From CAZQIC01 sp964593555 (GTDB lineage: Bacteria > Bacteroidota > Bacteroidia > JAFLBG01): a DNA stretch of 17,890 nucleotides. Shown one piece after another: positions 8,206 through 14,546 of this stretch. The stretch's first letter is position 1; every line of letters starts with the position of its first letter. The stretch lies in the NCBI GenBank assembly GCA_964593555.1, contig CAZQIC010000103.1, forward strand, positions 1-17,890, read 5' to 3'. A program made the position numbers and the translations under genes. A model generated the notes under the pieces. It searched no databases, was not told the origin of the DNA, and saw only the letters and a program-made list of their open reading frames with translations.

Positions 8206-9018
8206 TCAATAGTATCTTTCATTTCGCATTATGTATAAGTCCATTTCCCTTTCAGCGGGAACAATCTCTTTTTCTTCTCTCATAATTATTTCCGTATCAT
8301 CATTCAATACTGATTCTTGTATGTTATAGGGTCTAATGAGCCTTTTGTAGAGTATTGAAAGTTTGGCTGGTTTAACTCCAATTTTATAAAGAGAAAAAAC
8401 AAGAAGGTTAGAAAGATTCACCCGCAGATAACTGTTATTGCTGTATTTCCTTGCTGAAACAATCGCTTCTTTTGGAATAATATATAACCCATGACCACTT
8501 TTTCTCAGGCGAGTTACAAGATCAAAGTCTTCCATTATCACATGACCTTGGTCAAATCCTCCAAGCTGTTTAAATAATTTCTTTTCTATGTATAAGGACT
8601 GGTCGCCTCCTCCACTGAAAATGCCATTGAACCGGGTGAAATATGAATTAATAGACAACAATTGTTTATTAGAATCAAAGCGAAACCGAAAACAACCGGC
8701 CTTTTTATTTTGTGATACAGCATTTCGTATTTCTGTTACAAATTCAGCAGGGGGAAGCATATCGGCATGGACAAAATAAAGAATATCCCCCGTTGAATGA
8801 TTTGCGCCTAAATTCATTTGAACTGCACGACCCTTGGTTTCCGAATCAATAACAGTTGCTCCGACTTCTGTTGCGATTTGTGAGGTGTTATCAGAACTTC
8901 CTCCGTCACTTACAATTATCTCGTGCAAATCTTTTCCACCATGCTTACGCAAGTGAAGTATCAGCTTTTTAATAGTTGCAGCCTCATTAAGTGTGGGTAC
9001 GATAACGCTGATTTTCAT
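8206..9018 (-). CDS. TIGR04283-like arsenosugar glycosyltransferase (GT2)
   Basis: A family 2 glycosyltransferase of the subgroup that accompanies ArsS radical SAM enzymes ('transferase 2'). Numbered from the ATG at 9027, the signatures are I-S-V-I-V-P-T-L-N-E (6-15), S-D-G-G-S-S-D-N-T (40-48), the subgroup hallmark G-R-A-V-Q-M-N-L-G-A (66-75), H-A-D (87-89) as the metal-binding DxD equivalent, and G-G-F-D-Q...M-E-D-F-D-L (156-170). All catalytic positions are present. About 40 residues extend past the usual end. I chose the ATG at 9016-9018 because the cluster's second GT2 paralogue also starts exactly at M-K-I-S; the ATG at 9027 overlaps the DUF547 stop codon. It probably transfers a sugar or sugar-like unit to or from the arsenic-ribose intermediate. 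Confidence 0.85.
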   Translation of the reverse strand: MKISVIVPTLNEAATIKKLILHLRKHGGKDLHEIIVSDGGSSDNTSQIATEVGATVIDSETKGRAVQMNLGANHSTGDILYFVHADMLPPAEFVTEIRNAVSQNKKAGCFRFRFDSNKQLLSINSYFTRFNGIFSGGGDQSLYIEKKLFKQLGGFDQGHVIMEDFDLVTRLRKSGHGLYIIPKEAIVSARKYSNNSYLRVNLSNLLVFSLYKIGVKPAKLSILYKRLIRPYNIQESVLNDDTEIIMREEKEIVPAEREMDLYIMRNERYY

Positions 9019-9019
9019 A

Positions 9020-9775
9020 TTACTCATTTAAGTTCCAATCATAATCAAGGTGAGTTATTTTAGCATTCGTATTGATTTTGACAGGAGTATATTTATTGAG
9101 AAAGTCAATCAACGATCCATTCTTTGTAAAGTCCATTTTATACCAATCAAATAATTTCGAGAGCTGTGGATTTGTGGCGGAAACTTTATTCCTGGAAGTG
9201 TCTTTCAAAAAGACTTTAGCCTGGTTATCGAGTTGTTGGTCAAGTTTTGCAGGATCGTATACCTCGTTAAGAAGTGCGGGACATGATTTGGATGCACATA
9301 CAATGGCAAAATGAATTCGTGGATCATCAAACTTTTTTCTAAGCTGACCATGTTCTATGTTATTCAAATCCATTTTTTCTTTCCCGATAAATATGAATTT
9401 AACATCCCAGGGAGTGTTCACAAAAGGAATTTGAATACTGCTGCCTATTTCTTTTATACTTTTTATCGGATAGTATTTTGCAATCAATTTTATGGTGAAG
9501 GCATTGTAAGCATTTATCCAAAATGCTTTTTGTTCATTCACCGACCATGTTTTTTCGTTGGGAGGATTGTTGGTAAGTAGTTTCAGGTATTTGTTGAACT
9601 CAACGCTATCCTTTATAAATCCTTTATAATTAACCTTCCCATCGGCAGTAACATTCTTTTTTAAAAGATTATTCCATATTTCATGCGAAGGTGCTTTCCC
9701 GTTTCCCTGAAAGACAGCGGAGCTACATTGTTGGAATAGAAGGGAAAGAAATAATGCAAAAATTATCTTTTTCAT
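9020..9775 (-). CDS. DUF547 lipoprotein
   Basis: A predicted lipoprotein (M-K-K-I-I-F-A-L-F-L-S-L-L-F-Q-Q-C, Cys17) with a DUF547 domain. Visible family motifs are K-A-F-W-I-N-A-Y-N-A-F-T-I-K near residue 84, W-D-V-K-F-I-F-I-G, I-E-H-G-Q-L-R-K-K-F-D-D-P-R-I-H-F-A-I-V-C and A-S-K-S-C-P-A-L. The conserved His and Cys in these motifs suggest a thiol-hydrolase-like or transglutaminase-like active site, but no biochemical role is established to my knowledge. Such proteins are often near arsenosugar genes. It begins 3 bp after the PiT gene stop and abuts the TIGR04283-like gene, so the three are co-transcribed. Confidence 0.85.
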   Translation of the reverse strand: MKKIIFALFLSLLFQQCSSAVFQGNGKAPSHEIWNNLLKKNVTADGKVNYKGFIKDSVEFNKYLKLLTNNPPNEKTWSVNEQKAFWINAYNAFTIKLIAKYYPIKSIKEIGSSIQIPFVNTPWDVKFIFIGKEKMDLNNIEHGQLRKKFDDPRIHFAIVCASKSCPALLNEVYDPAKLDQQLDNQAKVFLKDTSRNKVSATNPQLSKLFDWYKMDFTKNGSLIDFLNKYTPVKINTNAKITHLDYDWNLNE

Positions 9776-9778
9776 TTG

Positions 9779-10903
9779 TCAGATGTTTTTGATTAATAAA
9801 AATATTGCTCCGCTTATCAATGCTGCGACAGGTAATGTGAGTACCCATGACAACAATATGCCTGAGATCACTTTTATATTGGCTTTTTTTGTTGCTGTAC
9901 CTATGCCGAATAATGAACCCACAGAAACGTGCGTGGTGGATACCGGCAAACCATTGAAACTTGCCGTTGAAACAAGTAATGCGGTAACTAAGTTTGCTGT
10001 AAATCCCTGTCCATGATTCATTTCAGTAATTTTTTTACTCATGGTTTCTCCCACTTTTTTTGCGTTTAGCAAACCACCGACAGCAATGGCAATTGCTATG
10101 GAAGCAGCACCAAGCCTTATATCTAATGTTTGTATAAGAAGAAGTAATCCAACCATTTTAGGAGTGTCGTTCAGTCCTCTCGCAAAACTCACGGCTCCTG
10201 CACTTATGTAATGTGAAACATCAAGTACCTTTTGTGCTGATATACCTATAATGGTTCCATTGTATTGTTCTGTGCAGGATTGGATGGTTCCTGTTTGTAC
10301 TTTGTGTGTTGATGAGCCTTCAACAACAATTAAACTTGGTTGTTTTATGCCAAAGGCGATAACAACTGGCTGTTGTTCTGTAACACAAATACAGGATTCT
10401 TTTGTTATCCCGGATCGTTTTCGGGCATTGGAAAAAAAATAATAAAGGATAAGGCTTATGATTGCTGCAAAGAATGGGCTTGCAATCAGAGGAAGAAAGA
10501 AAGAATTGCCTAATTTTCCAAAATTGAATTCACTGCCTACCGCCATTAAACCAACTCCAGTAAGTGCTCCCACTAATCCATGTGTTGTGGAAACAGGCAT
10601 TCCAATTTTTGTTGCTATCAATACCGTTAGCGCAGCACCCATAGCAACAGCAATGGCAAACTGCGGGGTAGAAATCAATTCATCAGGGACAAGACCTTTA
10701 CCTGAAAAGTTTTTTACCAAAGCAGATGCGAAGAAAATGGAGACAATTGAGCCAAGAGCTGTTGTAATAGTTGCCCAATTAATTGCTTTTTTATAATCGG
10801 TTGTGCCGCTGCCGAATAATGTAGCAACCCCTTTGAAATTATCGTTTGAGCCATTGGAGTAAGCTAAGAAGATTGCTGCAATAAAAATTAATATATAAAT
10901 CAT
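9779..10903 (-). CDS. pit: PiT-family inorganic phosphate transporter
   Basis: A 374-residue polytopic inner-membrane permease of the PiT family. The two inverted family signatures are visible: N-terminal S-N-G-S-N-D-N-F-K-G with G-M-P-V-S-T-T-H-G-L-V-G-A, and C-terminal A-R-G-L-N-D-T-P-K with G-L-P-V-S-T-T-H-V-S-V-G. A hydrophilic cytoplasmic loop at about 160-215 separates the halves. PiT permeases import phosphate, often as metal phosphate, and are known to admit arsenate. As the first gene of the second operon in an arsenosugar cluster it is a plausible arsenate entry route, or it may balance phosphate. It has its own promoter and operator-like palindrome in the 76-bp gap upstream. Confidence 0.9.
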   Translation of the reverse strand: MIYILIFIAAIFLAYSNGSNDNFKGVATLFGSGTTDYKKAINWATITTALGSIVSIFFASALVKNFSGKGLVPDELISTPQFAIAVAMGAALTVLIATKIGMPVSTTHGLVGALTGVGLMAVGSEFNFGKLGNSFFLPLIASPFFAAIISLILYYFFSNARKRSGITKESCICVTEQQPVVIAFGIKQPSLIVVEGSSTHKVQTGTIQSCTEQYNGTIIGISAQKVLDVSHYISAGAVSFARGLNDTPKMVGLLLLIQTLDIRLGAASIAIAIAVGGLLNAKKVGETMSKKITEMNHGQGFTANLVTALLVSTASFNGLPVSTTHVSVGSLFGIGTATKKANIKVISGILLSWVLTLPVAALISGAIFLLIKNI

Positions 10904-10924
10904 AGCATAAACTATTTTCTACCG

Positions 10925-10969
10925 TAAAAGTAGCGTTGCAGCTTTTTTTTAACTGTCTGCTAACCGACA
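10925..10969 (-). promoter_or_regulatory. Promoter and operator-like palindrome upstream of pit
   Basis: On the minus strand TGTCGGTTAGCAGACA (10954-10969) is an imperfect palindrome with GTC/GAC arms. Exactly 21 bp further on is TACTTTTA (10925-10932), one mismatch from the Bacteroidota -7 box TAnnTTTG, 21 bp before the ATG. The palindrome sits where a -33 element would be, and no TTTG box is there. The same 16-mer (13/16 identical), strand and spacing recur upstream of arsS. It is probably a binding site for a shared activator or repressor, or part of an alternative-sigma promoter. Confidence 0.6.
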
Positions 10970-10979
10970 ATCTCCACTT

Positions 10980-12065
10980 TTAAAATGCTTCTGTTATTGT
11001 AAGATAAAAGCCACTGGATTTGTACCCTAAACCGTAATCCATCCGTATGTTTATTTTTTGTTTTTTATCCAGTAAAAATCTTAACCCTGCTCCATAGTTA
11101 TATCTGAAATTTTGAATGCTGGTATTTGATAGTTTATCAGCAACAACTCCGTATCCTCCAAATCCAACCAGTCCCATGCGCCAAAATAAAGGAGCCCGAT
11201 ACTCCACCTGCAAAAGCATCAGGTTTTTATCCCGGTATTTGCCTTCAAAGTAACCACGCAGTTTTTTGGTTCCTCCTATAACTGCCATTTGATGAAAGGG
11301 GACATCTCCGGTCATAAATATTCCCACTCCGTTTACTGCCAGTACATGATTTTTAAAAAAGGAAAAATAGGTGCTTAAATCAAAAGAAATACGAGAGTAT
11401 TCAAATTGACTTCCTGTAAGAGAATTCTCTCCATACAGCATTGTTTCCAGAAGAACACCCTTAGAGGGAAAGAAAATATTATCCCGTGAATCGTAGTTTA
11501 ATAAAACACCTAATCCTGAAACCCGCCCACCATTAAAACCGCTTGGCTTATCTGTTGCAAGGGAGGCACTCGTATCACGAAGGCTCACTTTAAAATCGTC
11601 ATATACATAACGAATACCACCATAAACGTTCGACTTTATTTTTCTTAACGCATTTATTCTTAATCTTGGAAAATCAGCATCATATTTTTCCAGGTAATCA
11701 ACAGGAAATTCATTACCGGTTCCAAAATAATTGAAAACATACCGGAAATATCCAACCTCTCCGTATAGCCAATATTTTCTGTTTTTCAGAAATAGCTGAT
11801 AGGGCAGATAAATCAATACTTGTTTGAGCTGCGTATAGGCAAAACCAAATGTTACACTTGATCGCCTTGCACCAATGGAATCATTTTTAAAATTGAATGT
11901 GAGTAGTCCCGCAGCCCCAATACCAAACTTGGTGTCAGGAGAATAGAAAAATATCGGAAAGGCGGAGAGCTTTGGTTTATTGATTTTAAGCGAATCATCG
12001 GCAAGTGCATTTATCGAGATTGAGCTAAAAATAATTAGCCCCAGGAAAAAGACATTTTTAGGCAT
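10980..12065 (-). CDS. D15/Omp85-type outer-membrane beta-barrel protein
   Basis: A 361-residue outer-membrane protein: signal peptide ending about Ala22 (I-N-A-L-A before D-D-S), then alternating beta strands throughout and a C-terminal aromatic residue (T-I-T-E-A-F). The L-R-G-Y-F-E-G-K-Y-R-D motif near residue 270 is the conserved loop-6-like signature of BamA/TamA/D15 surface-antigen barrels. L-N-Y-D-S-R-D-N-I-F-F-P-S-K-G-V (about 190-205) is the other typical motif of the family. No POTRA domains precede the barrel, so it is a short barrel-only form. It overlaps the PNP gene by 8 bp and ends the arsS operon. An outer-membrane member in an arsenosugar operon suggests export, import or surface placement of a product or precursor, which is inference. 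Confidence 0.83.
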   Translation of the reverse strand: MPKNVFFLGLIIFSSISINALADDSLKINKPKLSAFPIFFYSPDTKFGIGAAGLLTFNFKNDSIGARRSSVTFGFAYTQLKQVLIYLPYQLFLKNRKYWLYGEVGYFRYVFNYFGTGNEFPVDYLEKYDADFPRLRINALRKIKSNVYGGIRYVYDDFKVSLRDTSASLATDKPSGFNGGRVSGLGVLLNYDSRDNIFFPSKGVLLETMLYGENSLTGSQFEYSRISFDLSTYFSFFKNHVLAVNGVGIFMTGDVPFHQMAVIGGTKKLRGYFEGKYRDKNLMLLQVEYRAPLFWRMGLVGFGGYGVVADKLSNTSIQNFRYNYGAGLRFLLDKKQKINIRMDYGLGYKSSGFYLTITEAF

Positions 12066-12888
12066 TTAGTGATTTGATAGTATTAATAAAAATTTTAGAA
12101 AGGACTTTATCAGCTTTTCCGGCAACTGCAATAATTTCAGCAATATCAACGGGTTTTAAATTGTCAGGATCACATTCATCTGTAATAACGGATATGGCAG
12201 CACAAGGCAGATTCATGTGGTTGGCGACAATTACTTCAGGTACGGTTGACATGCCAACCATATCTGCACCAATCTTTCCCAAAAAGCGATACTCCGCACG
12301 AGTTTCAAGATTAGGGCCTGTAACAGAAGCATAAACACCTTTTTTCAGAGAAATGTTTAACTCAGATGAAACTCTTATAAGTAAATCATTAATTATAGAA
12401 GAATAAGGACAGCTCATATCAGGAAAACGGGAGCCGAGTTCATCAAGATTAGCTCCTACCAGGGGATTTCCATTTTGAAGGTTAATATGGTCATCTATTA
12501 ACACAAGATCGCCTTTCTTGAAATTCTTGTTTATTCCGCCTGCTACATTAGAAAGTAAAAGATGTTTAATTCCGAGCATTTTCATTACCCGTATTGGGAA
12601 GGTAATCTGCTGCATGGTATATCCTTCATACAAGTGAAAGCGCCCTTGCATGGCAAGCACTTTTTTACCTTCTATGATTCCATAAATTAGTTTCCCTTTA
12701 TGAAATTCAACAGTTGAAACCGGAAAGTTTGGTATTTCGGAATAATCAATTGTTTGTTCAATTTGAATATGTTGTGTAAGCTCTCCAAGTCCCGTTCCGA
12801 GAACAATTCCGACTGAAGGCTCAGACACACCTGCGCTTTTCAGAAAGCCTGCTGTTTCTTGTATTTTTTGCATCATATTTCTTAACAC
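12058..12888 (-). CDS. Purine nucleoside phosphorylase, trimeric type
   Basis: A PNP-I family phosphorylase that cleaves a purine (deoxy)ribonucleoside with phosphate to base and ribose-1-phosphate. Motifs: G-T-G-L-G (31-35), Q-G-R-F-H-L-Y-E-G-Y (81-90, His84), S-N-V-A-G-G-I-N (113-120), G-P-N-L-E-T-R-A-E-Y (191-200, base-binding Glu195) and G-A-D-M-V-G-M-S-T-V-P-E (207-218). The base-recognition position that is Asn in typical 6-oxopurine PNPs (human Asn243) is Asp237 here (I-T-D-E-C-D), as in methylthioadenosine phosphorylases, which suggests 6-aminopurines are accepted. In this cluster the likely substrate is the adenosyl-arsenic product of ArsS, giving arsenic-ribose-1-phosphate. Start could also be Met5 or Met6. 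It follows the short GT2 gene by 11 bp. Confidence 0.88.
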   Translation of the reverse strand: MLRNMMQKIQETAGFLKSAGVSEPSVGIVLGTGLGELTQHIQIEQTIDYSEIPNFPVSTVEFHKGKLIYGIIEGKKVLAMQGRFHLYEGYTMQQITFPIRVMKMLGIKHLLLSNVAGGINKNFKKGDLVLIDDHINLQNGNPLVGANLDELGSRFPDMSCPYSSIINDLLIRVSSELNISLKKGVYASVTGPNLETRAEYRFLGKIGADMVGMSTVPEVIVANHMNLPCAAISVITDECDPDNLKPVDIAEIIAVAGKADKVLSKIFINTIKSLNA

Positions 12889-12899
12889 ATTCTTTAAAA

Positions 12900-13442
12900 T
12901 CAGATCATTCTATATCCCATTGAATTTGCCCTGATAAGCAAATCCGCAAACGCATCATTTGTTTCATGGTCGCGAAATCCTCCTGCATAGTGAAATGCTC
13001 CCCGCATGATGAACATTGTTTGAATACTGGTAGTCGCGATCTTGCCGCTGAAACAGGCAAAAAATTTGCTTAGAGATAAATAAACTTTATCGCTCCATCT
13101 TTTCTTACCAATTATTCCGGTCATATACTTGGTTTTAACAGCATATAAAATTCTTTCATCAAAATGGGGGGGAGGAAAACAACCAGGCTTTATAAAATAA
13201 AGCACATCAGCTTTTGCCTGGAAAGCTCCAATCTCCATTTGTGTTTTGGTATCTCTTGGTTTGCTCAGGTATAGCTTGGCATGGGCTTTTTCAGCCACTT
13301 TTACAGTATTATCAGTACTGAATGAATCCACTACTATAATCTCCTCTATGTTTCGTTTTTGCGTATGAATGTTAATGTATTCAAGCAATTCAGCGATATA
13401 CTGTTCTTCGTTGTATGTCGGAATGATAATACTGATTTTCAT
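12900..13442 (-). CDS. Short GT2-fold protein, degenerate TIGR04283 paralogue
   Basis: A 180-residue glycosyltransferase family 2 fold: K-I-S-I-I-I-P-T-Y-N-E at the N-terminus and V-V-D-S-F-S-T-D-N-T (37-46). It aligns along its length with the intact TIGR04283-like enzyme at 8206-9018. Where that protein has G-R-A-V-Q-M-N-L-G-A this one has D-T-K-T-Q-M-E-I-G-A (64-73). The metal-binding H-A-D is replaced by K-P-G (85-87), and the later M-E-D is replaced by T-N-D (161-163). It ends soon after the G-G-F motif. Without the DxD acid it is unlikely to use a nucleotide-sugar in the normal way; it may be a non-catalytic partner or do altered chemistry. It overlaps the TIGR04282-like gene by 4 bp, so translation is probably coupled. 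Confidence 0.78.
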   Translation of the reverse strand: MKISIIIPTYNEEQYIAELLEYINIHTQKRNIEEIIVVDSFSTDNTVKVAEKAHAKLYLSKPRDTKTQMEIGAFQAKADVLYFIKPGCFPPPHFDERILYAVKTKYMTGIIGKKRWSDKVYLSLSKFFACFSGKIATTSIQTMFIMRGAFHYAGGFRDHETNDAFADLLIRANSMGYRMI

Positions 13443-14044
13443 TTTTCAAACAGGTTTTTGTGTACTTCTAAATCTTTTTCTTCATCAATATCGGATAAGG
13501 TCGGAAGCAGTTTCATGCTGACGTTAAGTTGGGACACGTCCAGCAGAGTATCCAGCAACACATTCTCCGTACTCCAGTGCTTATTAATGAAAAATTCTTT
13601 ATAAAGTTTTCTCATACCAAGCAGGTAATAACCTCCGTCTTTAGCAGGGCCAATTACAATTTCATTATCGTAAAGTATATCAAATGCATCCGTTATGATA
13701 TGCTCATTCAAGTCCAGGCAATCACTTCCAATGATAACAACACTTTTATATTGGTTTGAAAAGGTTTGTTTAAACGCATTATACATTCGTTCACCGAGAT
13801 CATTTCCACTTTGAACAAATTGATTAAACTTTGCCTTCCTCCACTTATCGGTTTCTTCAATATAATCTGAATAAAAAATGGCTTTATCACAATCCACCCT
13901 TTTTGCAATTGTAAGCGTGTGATCGAGCAATACTCTATAAACTTCCAATGCTTTTTCATCACCCACAGTTTTAGCCAAACGGGTTTTAACCCTGCCTCTT
14001 TGAAGGTTCTTTACAAAGACCATTAATAATTTATCAGTTGCCAT
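13439..14044 (-). CDS. TIGR04282-like arsenosugar transferase (DUF2064)
   Basis: A 201-residue protein of the CofC/MobA-like nucleotidyltransferase fold that accompanies ArsS enzymes ('transferase 1'). Motifs: F-V-K-N...G-R-V-K-T-R-L-A (10-24) as the nucleotide-binding loop, G-N-D-L-G-E-R-M (80-87), G-S-D-C-L-D-L (106-112; most relatives have P after the Cys), and G-P-A-K-D-G-G-Y-Y-L-L-G (132-143), followed by W-S-T near 157. The fold suggests it may activate a sugar-1-phosphate with a nucleotide. That would suit the arsenic-ribose-1-phosphate made by the neighbouring phosphorylase. It overlaps the rhodanese gene by 11 bp upstream and the short GT2 gene by 4 bp downstream. Family assignment is secure; the exact reaction is inference. 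Confidence 0.87.
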   Translation of the reverse strand: MATDKLLMVFVKNLQRGRVKTRLAKTVGDEKALEVYRVLLDHTLTIAKRVDCDKAIFYSDYIEETDKWRKAKFNQFVQSGNDLGERMYNAFKQTFSNQYKSVVIIGSDCLDLNEHIITDAFDILYDNEIVIGPAKDGGYYLLGMRKLYKEFFINKHWSTENVLLDTLLDVSQLNVSMKLLPTLSDIDEEKDLEVHKNLFEK

Positions 14045-14543
14045 ATACTTTTTCTCCCTTTATTAACCACTTCCCCCACAACTTAGAATACGCATGGATT
14101 TTATTCGTCTGTATATTATTCTTATCAACCACCGGGTAATCATTGTTCACCCACTCGAACATCCCACCATATAAATTATATACATTAGTGTATCCACTCG
14201 ATAATAATTTTTCTCCTATACGTTCACTTCGGTAACCAACAGAGCAGTAAACAATGATTCGGGTATTTTTCGGAATTTTTTTCAAACTATCCATTTCAAA
14301 ATGATCGTATCCAACGTGTATTGCTTTACTGATATGACTTACTGTAAATTCTTCTCTTTCCCTGGTGTCAAGGATAATTATGGTAGAATCCCTTTTCGTT
14401 TCAAAAAGCAACTGTTCTGATTTTACAATTGGCACTGTATTCTTATACAGCAACTTCAACATACTATGATACTCCTTTTCCTGTGTACAGCCCGTGAAGG
14501 AAATCACAATAAATAAAAGCAGTATGTTTAATTTTTTTATCAT
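14034..14543 (-). CDS. Rhodanese-like lipoprotein
   Basis: A 169-residue single-domain rhodanese with a lipoprotein signal (L-L-F-I-V-I-S-F-T-G-C, Cys19), so it acts outside the cytoplasmic membrane. Domain signatures: I-I-L-D-T-R-E (57-62), the active-site loop Y-C-S-V-G-Y-R-S-E with Cys100, and the closing N-L-Y-G-G-M-F-E-W (123-131). The loop holds six residues (C-S-V-G-Y-R), the length of sulfurtransferases; Cdc25/Acr2-type arsenate reductases have seven. About 30 basic residues follow the domain. It lies 3 bp after arsS and overlaps the TIGR04282-like gene by 11 bp. It may deliver sulfur, for instance for thio-arsenosugar formation, or bind thiol-reactive arsenic; neither is shown. Confidence 0.85.
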   Translation of the reverse strand: MIKKLNILLLFIVISFTGCTQEKEYHSMLKLLYKNTVPIVKSEQLLFETKRDSTIIILDTREREEFTVSHISKAIHVGYDHFEMDSLKKIPKNTRIIVYCSVGYRSERIGEKLLSSGYTNVYNLYGGMFEWVNNDYPVVDKNNIQTNKIHAYSKLWGKWLIKGEKVYGN

Positions 14544-14546
14544 CCT

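Noticed and set aside
10458..10796. A 112-codon open frame on the plus strand opposite pit
   Set aside because: It lies wholly antisense to a clear PiT transporter; its composition (Ala, Thr and Pro rich) mirrors the membrane-gene codons, with no motif of its own.
10941..10950. Run of eight T (plus strand) as a terminator
   Set aside because: No stable hairpin precedes it on the plus strand. On the minus strand it is an A run, between the operator-like palindrome and the -7 box of pit.
10954..10969. Palindrome before pit as a Pho box
   Set aside because: PhoB sites are direct repeats of CTGTCAT-like units; this is an inverted repeat, and the same site is found before arsS.
14034..14543. Rhodanese as an Acr2/Cdc25-type arsenate reductase
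   Set aside because: The active-site loop is C-S-V-G-Y-R (six residues), as in sulfurtransferases, not the seven-residue C-x5-R loop; the protein is also exported.
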